In this document: positions 24,590 to 34,126 of the stretch, one piece after another | How the letters are laid out: every line of letters begins with the position of its first letter | Position numbering within the stretch: the stretch's first letter is position 1 | Assembly: GCA_000497835.1 (NCBI GenBank) | Contig: KI547174.1 | Coordinates: 21,059-58,442 of the forward strand | Length of the DNA: 37,384 nt | Reading direction: 5' to 3' | Origin: a gamma proteobacterium L18 | GTDB lineage: Bacteria > Pseudomonadota > Gammaproteobacteria > Pseudomonadales > Pseudomonadaceae | The notes under the pieces: generated by a model | Seen by the model: only the letters and a program-made list of their open reading frames with translations | Told to the model about the DNA's origin: nothing | Databases searched by the model: none | Position numbers and translations under genes: made by a program

Positions 24590-25549
24590 TCAAAGGCTGT
24601 GCAAGGTCAGCAGGCGGCGCGTGGCGTCAAGGAAGGCGCGATTGGCCTCCAGGGCGTCCAGGGCTTGCTCATAGGTGCAGTGGATAAAGCGCACGTGGCT
24701 GCCGATGGGCGCCTGGCCCAGGCGCCACAGGTCGGCTTCGATCACCGTGCCGAATTTGGGGTAGCCGCCACTGGGCTGGGCGTCGCGCATCTGGATGATC
24801 GGCTGGCCGCCATGGGGCACCTGGATCACGCCGGGGACGATGCCGTGGGAGCGCACTTCCAGCGGCTTTTCCGGCAGCAGTGGCTGGCCTTCCAGGCGGT
24901 AGCCGTAGCGGTTGCTCTGGGTGGTGACCTTCCATTGCCCGGCCCAGAACGCGGCCTGAGCCTCGGCGCTGAAGCAGTCGTACTCGGCGGCGGGCAGCAC
25001 GCGCATGGCCGGCACGCCGTCCACGTCCAGCGGCAAGGCGCGGGTGGCCAGGCTGACACCGAAATCGGTGTTGCCGGCGCGGCCCGGGCGGCCAGCCGGC
25101 AGGCGGTCGCCCTGTTGCAGCATGCGCCCCTCGAGGCCGCCGAACTCGCCGCGCAACTGGGTGCTGCGCGAGCCCAGCACTTCAGGTACGTCGACACCAC
25201 CGGCCAGGCACACATAAGCGCGGCTGCCGGCCGAGGGGTAACCCAGCTTCAGCACCTGCCCGGCGCTGGCCTGGGCCACCCAGTTGGGCGGCAGCGCCTG
25301 GCCGTCGAGGGTGGCGCCACAGGCGGCGCCGGTCACGGCAAAGGCGCAGTCTTCGATAAAGCGCGCTTCAAAGGGGAACAGCGGAATCTCGATGGCGGCC
25401 GCGCCCTCCTCGTTGCCCAGCAGCAGGTTGCCGAGGATCAGCGACAGGCTGTCCATGGCCCCGGAAGTGCCCACGCCGTAGCCCAGGCTGCCGTGGCGCC
25501 CCAGGTCCTGCACGGTGGCCAGGGCGGTGGCACTGATGATCTCGATCAT
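24590..25549 (-). CDS. pxpC: 5-oxoprolinase subunit C / CT_A_B carboxyltransferase-like protein
   Basis: A 319-residue KipA/PxpC-family protein, homologous to one half of the carboxyltransferase part of urea carboxylase. It begins MIEIISATALATVQDLGRHGSLGYGVGTSGAMD, the diagnostic family opening, and includes RAYVCLAGGVDVPEVLGSRSTQLRGEFGG and SNRYGYRLEGQPL. In PxpABC it works with PxpB and PxpA to cleave 5-oxoproline with ATP. The ATG at 25549 overlaps the pxpB-like stop in ATGA, so subunits B and C are co-translated and likely form a complex. Confidence 0.9.
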   Translation of the reverse strand: MIEIISATALATVQDLGRHGSLGYGVGTSGAMDSLSLILGNLLLGNEEGAAAIEIPLFPFEARFIEDCAFAVTGAACGATLDGQALPPNWVAQASAGQVLKLGYPSAGSRAYVCLAGGVDVPEVLGSRSTQLRGEFGGLEGRMLQQGDRLPAGRPGRAGNTDFGVSLATRALPLDVDGVPAMRVLPAAEYDCFSAEAQAAFWAGQWKVTTQSNRYGYRLEGQPLLPEKPLEVRSHGIVPGVIQVPHGGQPIIQMRDAQPSGGYPKFGTVIEADLWRLGQAPIGSHVRFIHCTYEQALDALEANRAFLDATRRLLTLHSL

Positions 25550-26217
25550 CGAATGATCCTCTCGATACGAAAGCGGATGTGGTCGCCGGGCTGCAACAGT
25601 GCCGGGGGTGATTGCCGGGCGTCGAAAAAGACCATGTCGGTGTGGCCAATGGTGTTCCAGCCGCTGGGGCCGGCCGAGGCCGACACGCCGGTCTGCACGC
25701 CGCCGATCGACACGGCGCCGGCGCCGATGCTCAGCACCGGCACCTGACGGCGTGGCGTGGCCAGGCGCGGGTCCATGCCGCCCAGGTAGCAATAGCCGGG
25801 GTGGCTGCCCAGGGCGAACACCGGGTACAGGGGCTCGGCGTGCAGGTTGGCGATGGTCTCGAGGTCCAGCCCGGTATGGGCCACCACGTCGGCCATGTGC
25901 GGGCCGTGCTCGCCGCCGTAGATCACCGGCAGCTCGATGATGCGGCCTTCGAGCGGCAGCGGCTGGCACTGTTCCCAGGCTTCCAGCAGGCGGTTTTTCA
26001 GGCCTTGCAGGTCGCGTGGCGGGGTGGCGAAGGTCAGCATCAGGTTGTTCATGCCCGGCACCGCTTCGGCCACGCCGCCCCAGTCCTGGGCCAGGCGGGC
26101 CAGGGCCCAGATGCGTTGTTGCGGCGGCAGGTCGAGGCTGCCGGGGGCTTCGAGCAGCAGCGCAGTGGTGCCCAACAGGCTGATGCGCGGGGCGGCGTCC
26201 ATGTGCATGGCACTCAT
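25546..26217 (-). CDS. pxpB: 5-oxoprolinase subunit B / CT_C_D carboxyltransferase-like protein
   Basis: A 223-residue KipI/PxpB-family protein, partner of the PxpC-like product. Visible family segments are an N-terminal LLLEAPGSLDLPPQQRIWALARL, PVIYGGEHGPHMADVVAHTGL, YLGGMDPRLATPRRQVPVLSIGAGAVSIGGVQTGV (equivalent to the GPRL/IP...GSVGIAG motif) and SGWNTIGHTDMVFFD. It overlaps accC by four bases upstream and pxpC by four downstream. The tight coupling to a biotin carboxylase rather than to PxpA is unusual for a simple 5-oxoprolinase. Confidence 0.9.
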   Translation of the reverse strand: MSAMHMDAAPRISLLGTTALLLEAPGSLDLPPQQRIWALARLAQDWGGVAEAVPGMNNLMLTFATPPRDLQGLKNRLLEAWEQCQPLPLEGRIIELPVIYGGEHGPHMADVVAHTGLDLETIANLHAEPLYPVFALGSHPGYCYLGGMDPRLATPRRQVPVLSIGAGAVSIGGVQTGVSASAGPSGWNTIGHTDMVFFDARQSPPALLQPGDHIRFRIERIIR

Positions 26218-27566
26218 GATGCGGTCCTCTGTTGCAGCCAGCGTTCAAGGTGATGAATGTCGACGCCGCCCTCGCAGAAACCGGGGTCCTGGAGGATGTC
26301 GCAGTGCAGCGCGATATTGGTGCTGATGCCTTCCACGCGCATCTCGCTCAACGCCAGGCGCATGCGCGCCAGGGCCTCATCGCGGGTGGCGCCATGGGTG
26401 ATGACTTTCGCCACCATGGAGTCGTAGTACGGCGGCACGCGGTAGCCGTGGGTGACGTGGCTGTCCACGCGCACACCGTAACCACCGGGGATTTCCCAGC
26501 GGCTGACCTGGCCCGGGGTGGGCATGAAGGTGTGCGGATCCTCGGCGTTGATGCGGCACTCCAGGGCGTGGCCGTGCACGCCGACGTCGGCCTGGGTCAG
26601 GCTCAGGCGTTCGCCGCGGGCCATGCGCACTTGCTGCTGGACGATGTCGATGCCGGTGGTCATCTCGGTGACCGGGTGCTCCACCTGCAAGCGGGTGTTC
26701 ATCTCGATGAAGTAGAACTCGCCGTCCTCGAACAGAAACTCGAAAGTGCCCACGCCCACGTAGCCGATCTGCCGACAGGCGGCGGCGCAGCGCTCGCCGA
26801 CCTTGGCCACCAGCGCCGGGTCGATGCCGGGGGCCGGCGCTTCTTCCAGCACCTTCTGGTGGCGGCGCTGCATGGAGCAGTCGCGGGCGCCCAGCCACAA
26901 AGCGTTGCCGTAGGCGTCGCAGAGCACCTGGATTTCCACGTGGCGCGGGTGGCCGAGGAATTTCTCGATGTACAGCTCGGGGTTGCCGAAGGCGCGGCGC
27001 GCTTCTTCACGGGTCAGGGCAATGGCGTCGAGCAACTTGTCGGCCTGCTCCACCACACGCATGCCGCGCCCGCCGCCGCCACCAGCGGCCTTGACGATCA
27101 CGGGGTAGCCGATGCTTTGGGCGATGGCGAGGATGCTGTCGGCGTCGTCCGGCATGCTGGTGTCCGGCCCCGGCACGCAGGGCACGCCGGCTTCACGCAT
27201 GGCGCGCTTGGCCGACACCTTGTCGCCCATGGTGCGGATGCAGGCGGCGCTGGGGCCGATGAAGGTCAGGCGGGCCTGCTCCACGCGTTCGGCGAAGGCG
27301 GCGTTTTCCGAGAGGAAACCGTACCCGGGGTGGATGGCCTGGGCGCCGCTGAGTTCGGCGGCGAACAGCACCGCGGCGTGGTCCAGATAACTTTGGCCGG
27401 GGGCCGATGGGCCGATGCAGATGGCCTGGTCGGCCAGTTGCACATAGCGGGCGTCGCGGTCGGCTTCCGAATACACGGCCACGGTCTTGAGGCCCAGGCC
27501 CTGGCAGGCGCGCAAAATGCGCAAGGCAATCTCGCCGCGGTTGGCGATAAGGACGGTATCGAACAT
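26214..27566 (-). CDS. Biotin carboxylase subunit (AccC-like)
   Basis: ATP-dependent biotin carboxylase of 450 residues that loads CO2 from bicarbonate onto a biotinyl carrier. It opens MFDTVLIANRGEIALRILRACQ. The glycine-rich ATP loop is KAAGGGGGRGMRVV; catalytic-domain motifs ARDCSMQRRHQKVLEEAPAPG, FIEMNTRLQVEHPVTEM and ALECRINAEDP are complete. The ATG at 27566 shares one base with the accB-like stop (TGATG). It is probably not the housekeeping acetyl-CoA carboxylase subunit, since it is embedded with PxpB/PxpC-type genes and an own carrier. A dedicated carboxylase is inferred. Confidence 0.92.
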   Translation of the reverse strand: MFDTVLIANRGEIALRILRACQGLGLKTVAVYSEADRDARYVQLADQAICIGPSAPGQSYLDHAAVLFAAELSGAQAIHPGYGFLSENAAFAERVEQARLTFIGPSAACIRTMGDKVSAKRAMREAGVPCVPGPDTSMPDDADSILAIAQSIGYPVIVKAAGGGGGRGMRVVEQADKLLDAIALTREEARRAFGNPELYIEKFLGHPRHVEIQVLCDAYGNALWLGARDCSMQRRHQKVLEEAPAPGIDPALVAKVGERCAAACRQIGYVGVGTFEFLFEDGEFYFIEMNTRLQVEHPVTEMTTGIDIVQQQVRMARGERLSLTQADVGVHGHALECRINAEDPHTFMPTPGQVSRWEIPGGYGVRVDSHVTHGYRVPPYYDSMVAKVITHGATRDEALARMRLALSEMRVEGISTNIALHCDILQDPGFCEGGVDIHHLERWLQQRTAS

Positions 27567-27997
27567 CACACGGCCTCCAGGCGGAACAGCGGCTTGCCGG
27601 CCGCGACTTCTTCGCCGCTGGCGGCCAGGATGGCCTGGACGATGCCGGCGCGTTCTGCCTTGAGCGGGTGGAACATCTTCATCGCCTCGACCACGGCCAG
27701 GGTCTGGCCGGCTTCTACCCGGTCGCCCAGTTTGACGAACGGTGGCTGGTCTGGGGCGGGCGTCAGGTGCAGCACGCCATACAGGGCGGCGCTGGCGTCG
27801 AAGGTGTCGCTGATGGGTGCTGGCGCGGCGGCCAGCGCTGCAGCCTGCTTGAGCGGTGCTGCGACCGGACTGGCCACGGCCACCGGCTGGCCGTCGCGCA
27901 GCAGTCGCAACTGGGTGTCGCCTTCGTTGAGGCTCAGCTCGCTGAGGTCGGATTCGGCCATCAGGTCGATAAGCGCTTTAATGCGTTCCGGGTTCAT
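27566..27997 (-). CDS. Biotin carboxyl carrier protein (AccB-like)
   Basis: A 143-residue biotin carrier with an N-terminal helix segment (MNPERIKALIDLMAESDLSELSL), an alanine/proline linker (about 41-65) and the biotinyl domain with Glu-Ala-Met-Lys-Met at 104-108; Lys107 is the biotinylation site. It heads the operon accB-accC-pxpB-pxpC-BCCP-like-pxpA, all with overlaps or gaps of 11 bp or less. The 40-nt leader and the regulon promoter lie at 28038-28102. It would carry CO2 between the AccC-like subunit and a transferase, plausibly the PxpB/PxpC-like pair. Confidence 0.92.
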   Translation of the reverse strand: MNPERIKALIDLMAESDLSELSLNEGDTQLRLLRDGQPVAVASPVAAPLKQAAALAAAPAPISDTFDASAALYGVLHLTPAPDQPPFVKLGDRVEAGQTLAVVEAMKMFHPLKAERAGIVQAILAASGEEVAAGKPLFRLEAV

Positions 27998-28037
27998 GCA
28001 AAGGCCCCTGCCGTGAATAGTAAAAGTGGCTGGACGA

Positions 28038-28102
28038 ACTCTATCGAGCGCACAAAATCACGGCCAAGACGGTTTGACTGTGGGGAGATAAGGGCGGCTT
28101 AT
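28038..28102 (-). promoter_or_regulatory. Regulon promoter of the carboxylase/oxoprolinase-like operon with Nac-like site
   Basis: Read leftward: ATAAGCCGCCCTTAT (28088-28102, ATA-N9-TAT), 18 nt, TC, -35 TTGGCC (28062-28067), 18 nt, -10 TAGAGT (28038-28043), then 40 nt to the accB-like start. Spacing and the TCTTGG string are the same as upstream of the SDR gene. The hexamers are weak matches to the consensus, as expected for an activated promoter. Confidence 0.65.
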
Positions 28103-28126
28103 GACGGGTGGACAAGGCGGGCGGCG

Positions 28127-28184
28127 CCAATCCAACAGGCCATGGCACAAAGGCTGGCAACTCCAATCCAACAGGCCATGGCAC
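28127..28184. repeat. 22-bp tandem direct repeat
   Basis: CCAATCCAACAGGCCATGGC followed by AC occurs at 28127-28148 and again at 28163-28184, a 36-bp period. The second copy is the outermost part of the large palindrome, and its complement-like version appears at 28447-28470. It looks like a duplicated end of the element. Confidence 0.75.
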
Positions 28185-28480
28185 GTTGCAATAGATGTAG
28201 GACCGGGCTCTGCCCGGGAAGCGCCGCGCGGGCGGCGCTCGATCTCAAGAGCGCCGGAAAAGCATAGACTGGCACTTGGCGGCCTTGATGCGATGTTCCG
28301 TCGGGGTCTTGCGGGCACCTCGATGGCCTGTCTTGGAATTGCGTCAGGGCTACCAGGTGCTAGCCGATGTTTTTCTAGCGCTCTTGAGATCGAGCGCCGC
28401 CCGCGCGGCGCTTCGCGGGCAGAGCCCGCTCCCACGTTTGTTGCACCGTGCCATGGCCTGATGGTTTGGGGTTGCCAGCC
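28152..28480. repeat. Long imperfect palindrome (REP-derived, about 330 bp)
   Basis: The left half from GGCTGGCAAC (28152) pairs with the right half ending GTTGCCAGCC (28480). Pairing runs through CAGGCCATGGCACG/CGTGCCATGGCCTG, the REP core GACCGGGCTCTGCCC, the CGCCGCGCGGGCGGCGCTCG block, GATCTCAAGAGCGC/GCGCTCTTGAGATC, and weaker complementarity further inward. As one strand it would fold into a hairpin with a stem of over 150 bp. It fills most of the gap 27998-28519, which otherwise holds the accB promoter. I see no gene in this stretch. Confidence 0.75.
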
Positions 28481-28519
28481 TGGGTTGTTCGGCTTTTGAG
28501 GTGTGTGGAGCCGCATGGC

Positions 28520-29437
28520 TCAAGCCTGCACCGACACCAAATTCCCACGCATCTCAGCAATCAACTCCAGCAAAATCGCCTTCACCGCCTGGGCCGGCAC
28601 CGACAGCGGCAAATGCCCCGACAGGCACAGCGCCAGCGGCGCTTCAATGTCCGGCGAGGTGATGCGCAGCAGGTGCGCCTCATGCACTGCCACCAACGCG
28701 CGGGCAGCGGACTCGGGGAGGATGGTGGAACCGAAATGCTCGCTGACCGCGGTGGCCAGGGTGGTGGATGACTCCACCTCGGCAATCACCCGGGCACTGA
28801 GGCCGATCTTCAGGAAGGCTTCGTCCACCAGGCGGCGCATGGTGTTGTAGGTGCGTGGCAGCAACAGGTCCAGCTCGGCGACTTCGGCCAGGCCGATTTC
28901 ATCACGCTGTTGCAGTTCGGGGTCGGCGCTGACCAGGTACAGCTGTTCGCGCATCAGCGGCACGAACGTCAGGCCGTGCACTTCGCGGCCGCCGTACAGC
29001 ACGGCCATGTCCATGCGGCCGTTCATGATCAGTTCGCTGAGGGTGGTGCCGAAGTTCTCGTTGAGGTACAGCAGGATGCCGGGGTGGCGTTCGCGCACCC
29101 GGCGCAGCAACGGCAGCGACAGCGCCGAGGCGGCAGTGCCGGGGGCCAGGCCGACCGAGACCTGGCCGGACAGGGCGAAGCCGGTGGCGTTGACGTCGCT
29201 CTGCGCCTGTTCGCACTGGCGCAGGATCAGTTGCGCATGACCGTACAGCACCTTGCCCGCTTCGGTCGGCGTGACGCCGCGCTTGGTGCGGATGATCAGT
29301 TGCTGCTGCATCTCGGCTTCCAGTGTCACCAGTTGCTGACTGAGGGCGGGCTGGGCGATGTGCAGCACGTCGGCGGCCTGGGTCAGGCTGCCGACATCGA
29401 CGATCTTCACGAAGTATTTCAAACGGCGCAGGTTCAC
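28520..29437 (-). CDS. LysR-family regulator, Nac-like
   Basis: LysR-type regulator of 305 residues. From the GTG at 29437 it reads (M)NLRRLKYFVKIVDVGSLTQAADVLHIAQPALSQQ, which is strikingly like the N-terminus of Nac, the nitrogen assimilation control protein, including TKRGVTPTEAGKVLYGHAQLILRQCEQAQ. The rest is the two-lobed ligand domain. A longer form from the ATG at 29512 is possible, but its extra 25 residues do not look conserved, and no start has a clear ribosome site. Three ATA-N9-TAT sites, the Nac recognition pattern, lie before the neighbouring units, so local activation of those units is inferred. Confidence 0.88.
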   Translation of the reverse strand: MNLRRLKYFVKIVDVGSLTQAADVLHIAQPALSQQLVTLEAEMQQQLIIRTKRGVTPTEAGKVLYGHAQLILRQCEQAQSDVNATGFALSGQVSVGLAPGTAASALSLPLLRRVRERHPGILLYLNENFGTTLSELIMNGRMDMAVLYGGREVHGLTFVPLMREQLYLVSADPELQQRDEIGLAEVAELDLLLPRTYNTMRRLVDEAFLKIGLSARVIAEVESSTTLATAVSEHFGSTILPESAARALVAVHEAHLLRITSPDIEAPLALCLSGHLPLSVPAQAVKAILLELIAEMRGNLVSVQA

Positions 29438-29529
29438 GGGGGTGGCACACTCTGGCGGGTGGATAACAGCTGACAGAGCAAGAGACGGGCCATGTTTTGA
29501 CTGGGTGGTCATGGAGTGCACATTGGAGC

Positions 29530-29618
29530 CTCATCGCGAGCAAGCTTTGCTCCCACAGTGTCAAGCGAACACTTTTGTCAGGCTTGACACTGTGGGAGCA
29601 AAGCTTGCTCGCGATGAG
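29530..29618. repeat. REPIN, type gagcaagctttgctccc, perfect 37-bp arms
   Basis: CTCATCGCGAGCAAGCTTTG continues to a perfect 37-bp inverted repeat (29530-29566 and 29582-29618) with a 15-nt loop. Second copy of the class at 5008-5107, with a much shorter loop. It lies between the divergent Nac-like and aminotransferase genes; the rest of the gap 29619-29829 holds the aminotransferase promoter. Confidence 0.88.
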
Positions 29619-29729
29619 CCCACCATAAGTCTTTGCTATAGCACCAGGGAACGAGGCTCCGCCAAACCCGCCCATCCCCCGCAAATACAGCATAGCACCA
29701 AAATAGTGCACCCCACGCACCACACGGTC

Positions 29730-29795
29730 ATAAGCTGTGCCTATCAAACCAGAACAAACTTGTCTTATCAGCCCCGCCGCCGCCCCTCGTAACGT
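29730..29795 (+). promoter_or_regulatory. Regulon promoter of the aminotransferase-MFS-porin unit with Nac-like site
   Basis: ATAAGCTGTGCCTAT (29730-29744, ATA-N9-TAT), 18 nt, TC, -35 TTATCA (29765-29770), 19 nt, -10 TAACGT (29790-29795), then 33 nt to the GTG start. The first half-site ATAAGC and the 18-nt + TCTT spacing match the two leftward promoters. The -10 is the weakest of the three. Confidence 0.58.
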
Positions 29796-29828
29796 AGCCG
29801 TCATCAGGCCACCACCGAGGACTTCCCC

Positions 29829-31037
<1,209 letters not shown>

Positions 31038-31044
31038 GGGGCCG

Positions 31045-32577
31045 ATGATGACGATGCCGAGTCACAGCGCCCTGACCTTTAAGCAAGCCTTGCTGGCCAT
31101 GCTCGGCATCTCGCTGGTGCTGATGCTCTCGGCCCTCGACCAGACGGTGATCGGCAACGCCTTGCCGAGCATCGTCGCCCAGTTGCAGGGCTTCGAGCTG
31201 TACGCCTGGGTGGCCACCGGTTACCTGCTGGCGTCGATCGTCACCATCCCGATATTTGGCCGTTTGGGCGACTACTACGGGCGTAAGCCGTTCGTGCTGG
31301 CGGCCACGGTGATCTTCACCCTGGCCTCGCTGATGTGTGCGCTGGCCACCGACATGCTGGTGCTGGTGCTGGGCCGGGCCCTGCAAGGGGTGGGCGGCGG
31401 CATGCTGATCGGCACCGCCTTTGCCTGCATCCCCGAACTGTTTCCCGACACCCGTCAGCGCCTGCGCTGGCAGATTCTGCTCAGCGCGCTGTTCAGCGTG
31501 GTCAACGCCATCGGGCCTGGCCTGGGCGGCTACCTGACCGGCGCGTTCGGCTGGCGCTCGGTGTTCTACATCAACCCGCCGCTGGGCGCAGTGGCGCTGT
31601 TTTTCGCCTGGCGCTACCTGCCCCATTATCGCCCGCTGCAAAGCCGCGCCATTCGCCTGGACTGGCTGGGCGCGCTGCTGATCGCGGTGGCGCTGGGCAG
31701 CCTGCAACTGTTCGTGGAATGGCTGGGCCAGGCCCAGGTGTGGGGCAGCGCGGTACTGGGTGTGGTGTGCATCGCTGCGGCGGCCGGGCTGTGGTTCTGG
31801 GAGCGTCGTTGCAGTGAAGCCTTGCTGCCTGCCGCGCTGTTTCGCTCGGCCAGTGTGCGCCTGCTGTTCGTACTGTCGCTGCTGGCCGGGGCCATCATGT
31901 TCACCCTGCTGTTCTACCTGCCGCTGCTGCTGCAAGGCAGCTACGGCTACAGCCCGCAGGACGCCGGGCTGCTGATTACGCCGCTGGCGCTGAGCATCAC
32001 CCTGGGCGCTATCGTCAACGGCCGCATCATCACCCACCTGCGCAACCCCAACCTGATCCCCCTGGCCGGCTTCGCCGTGCTGCTGGTGGCCTGCGCCGGG
32101 TTGTCGCTGGTGGGCCTGAGCGCCTCGTTCAACGTGTTGCTGGGCCTGATCCTGCTGGCCGGGCTGGGCCTGGGGTTCATCCTGATGAACCTCACGGTGT
32201 TCACCCAGACCCTGGCCGAGCGCCAGTTCCTGGGCATTGCCACCGCCCTCACCCAGTCGCTGCGGCTGGTGGGCGGGTTGCTGGGCACCGCGGTGATGGG
32301 CGTGCTGGTCAAGCTGCTGTACGCCAGCCACCTGCAAGGCGCGTTCGTTGCCGCCGGCCACGCCGACGCCCTGCCCCGTTATATCGACCCGCAAGTGCTG
32401 CTCAAGGCCAGCGACGACCCGGTGCTGCTGCACCTGGCGCGCCAGGCCCTGGCCCAGGCCCTGGGCAGCGGCCTGCTGCTGTGCGCAGGCCTGGGGGTGC
32501 TGGCCCTGTGGGTGCTGTACCGCTTGCCACCGGTGGCGCTGACCCGCGCCCCGGCCCCTGTTGCTCCTGACGAATAA
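31045..32577 (+). CDS. MFS transporter, DHA2 (EmrB/QacA) family
   Basis: Proton-coupled transporter of 510 residues with about 14 hydrophobic segments. The first helix has LSALDQTVIGNALPSIVAQL, the DHA2 signature; GRLGDYYGRKPFVLAATVIF is motif A and VGGGMLIGTAFACIPELFP lies in the motif B/C region. DHA2 members usually export drugs or metabolites in exchange for protons. The ATG at 31045 lies 7 bp after the aminotransferase stop (an alternative ATG is 3 bp on), so it is coupled to it. Role may be export of an end product or toxic intermediate; import cannot be excluded. Confidence 0.9.
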   Translation: MMTMPSHSALTFKQALLAMLGISLVLMLSALDQTVIGNALPSIVAQLQGFELYAWVATGYLLASIVTIPIFGRLGDYYGRKPFVLAATVIFTLASLMCALATDMLVLVLGRALQGVGGGMLIGTAFACIPELFPDTRQRLRWQILLSALFSVVNAIGPGLGGYLTGAFGWRSVFYINPPLGAVALFFAWRYLPHYRPLQSRAIRLDWLGALLIAVALGSLQLFVEWLGQAQVWGSAVLGVVCIAAAAGLWFWERRCSEALLPAALFRSASVRLLFVLSLLAGAIMFTLLFYLPLLLQGSYGYSPQDAGLLITPLALSITLGAIVNGRIITHLRNPNLIPLAGFAVLLVACAGLSLVGLSASFNVLLGLILLAGLGLGFILMNLTVFTQTLAERQFLGIATALTQSLRLVGGLLGTAVMGVLVKLLYASHLQGAFVAAGHADALPRYIDPQVLLKASDDPVLLHLARQALAQALGSGLLLCAGLGVLALWVLYRLPPVALTRAPAPVAPDE

Positions 32578-32643
32578 TAAAAAACTTTGACTGCCGCCAT
32601 TGCCTGCCTCTCACAACATTGACTACAGCATGAGGAATAACCG

Positions 32644-33984
32644 ATGGTGCTTTTGAATCGCGCAGCCAACCGCGCCCCCACCCTGCTGGCCGGCCTGTGC
32701 GGGCTGGTGATGGCCCAACAGAGCAACGCCGAGGGCTTTATCGAGGACAGCACCGCGAGCATTCTGGCGCGCAACTTCTTCAGCAATGCCGACAACCGCA
32801 GCGGCTCGGCCAACCCCAACTACACCCAGGAGTGGGGCCAGGGTTTCATCCTCAACTTCAAGTCCGGCTACACCCCGGGCACCGTCGGATTCGGTGTGGA
32901 CGCCATCGGCATGCTGGGCATCAAGCTGGATTCGGGCAAAGGCACCCACTACAACCCGTCGGGCACGGCCTACAACGGCAACATCTTCCCCACCGACAAT
33001 GGCCGCGCGGCCGATGAGTTCGGCAGCCTGGGCGCCACGGCGAAGATGCGTTTTGCCAAGACCGAAGTGCGCGCCGGTACCCTGGTGCCGATGCTGCCGG
33101 TGGTGATGTCCACCGACCGCCTGCTGCAACAGACCTTCAATGGCACGCAGATCCAGTCCAAGGATTTGAACAACTTCACCTTCATCGCCGGTCAACTGGA
33201 CAGCGTCAAAGGCCGTGGGTCGACCAACCAGATGGGCATGTCGATCCCCGGTTCCAACAGCCGCCTGACCGGCAAGTTCGTGCACAAGTTCCAGTACGCC
33301 GGTGTGGACTGGAAAGCTACCCCCGACCTGTTGCTGCAGTACTACTACGGCGGCCTGGAAAACTTCTATAACCAGCACTTCCTGGGCCTGGTGCATAACT
33401 GGCAGGTGGGCCCCGGCACCCTGCGCACCGACCTGCGCTACTTCAACAACAGCTCGGCCGGCAAGAACGGCAGTGACTCGGACTACTACACCGCCGGCTA
33501 CTACGGCGACGGCGTGACCAAGGGCAAGGTCGACAGCCAACTGTCCAGCGCCATGTTCACTTACAAGGTAGGTGCGCACACCATTGCTGCCGGCTACCAG
33601 CAGGTGACCGGGGACAGCGACGCGGTGTGGTTGAACCAGGGTGACGGCTCCACGTCGTACTTCATCACCGAATCGATGATCGGCAAGTTCCAGCGTGCCG
33701 GCGAGCGCACCTGGCAGGTGCGCTACGGTTACGACTTCGCCGCCCTGGGCGTACCGGGACTGACGTTCCTGGGCATGTATGAAAGCGGCTCGGGCGCACG
33801 GACCGCGACCGGCGACAAGAGCGAGTGGGAACGCAACCTGACCGTCAGCTACACGGTGCAATCGGGGCCGGCGAAGGATCTGAACATTGCCCTGCGCCAT
33901 GCCTCGATGCGTACCGAGTTTACCGGGGTGCGTGATCAGGATGAGCACCGGGTGATTGTGAGCTATCCGATCAATCTGTTCTGA
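32644..33984 (+). CDS. OprD-family outer-membrane porin
   Basis: Substrate-specific 18-strand porin of 446 residues, typical of Pseudomonas for uptake of amino acids and carboxylates. The signal peptide ends at about Asn-Ala29. The mature start EGFIEDSTASILARNFFSNADNR is the OprD-family hallmark, and alternating aromatic strands end in VSYPINLF with a terminal Phe. AGGAATAACCG precedes the ATG. It is the third gene of the aminotransferase unit, 66 bp after the transporter. The OccD or OccK subgroup cannot be called with confidence, so the ligand is unknown, but an amino acid-like ligand fits the regulon. Confidence 0.92.
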   Translation: MVLLNRAANRAPTLLAGLCGLVMAQQSNAEGFIEDSTASILARNFFSNADNRSGSANPNYTQEWGQGFILNFKSGYTPGTVGFGVDAIGMLGIKLDSGKGTHYNPSGTAYNGNIFPTDNGRAADEFGSLGATAKMRFAKTEVRAGTLVPMLPVVMSTDRLLQQTFNGTQIQSKDLNNFTFIAGQLDSVKGRGSTNQMGMSIPGSNSRLTGKFVHKFQYAGVDWKATPDLLLQYYYGGLENFYNQHFLGLVHNWQVGPGTLRTDLRYFNNSSAGKNGSDSDYYTAGYYGDGVTKGKVDSQLSSAMFTYKVGAHTIAAGYQQVTGDSDAVWLNQGDGSTSYFITESMIGKFQRAGERTWQVRYGYDFAALGVPGLTFLGMYESGSGARTATGDKSEWERNLTVSYTVQSGPAKDLNIALRHASMRTEFTGVRDQDEHRVIVSYPINLF

Positions 33985-34003
33985 TTCTGGGCTACCTGGC
34001 CCT

Positions 34004-34092
34004 TGTGGGAGCGGGCTCTGCCCGCGAAGGGCACACCGCCGTGTGTCAGCACCCATGCGGTGTGCCCTTCGCGGGTAGAACCCGCTCCCACA
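34004..34092. repeat. REPIN, type gggagcgggctctgcccgcgaag
   Basis: Inverted pair TGTGGGAGCGGGCTCTGCCC ... CCCGCTCCCACA; the inner part GGGCACACCGC/GCGGTGTGCCC is also complementary, so this copy folds further than the others. It lies between the convergent porin and glycosyltransferase genes and may terminate both. Confidence 0.9.
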
Positions 34093-34126
34093 CAGAACCT
34101 GCTCCCAAATGCAAGGTCGGCGGCGA

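Noticed and set aside
29438..29465. TGGCAC-like string resembling a sigma-54 -24 box upstream of the Nac-like gene
   Set aside because: The -12 TTGC element is absent at the right distance and the string points away from the LysR gene and toward no nearby start.
32573..32580. AATAATAA, a match to the AANAANAA catabolite-repression (Hfq/Crc) motif
   Set aside because: It overlaps the transporter stop and is over 60 nt from the porin start, not at a ribosome site as required for the usual mechanism.
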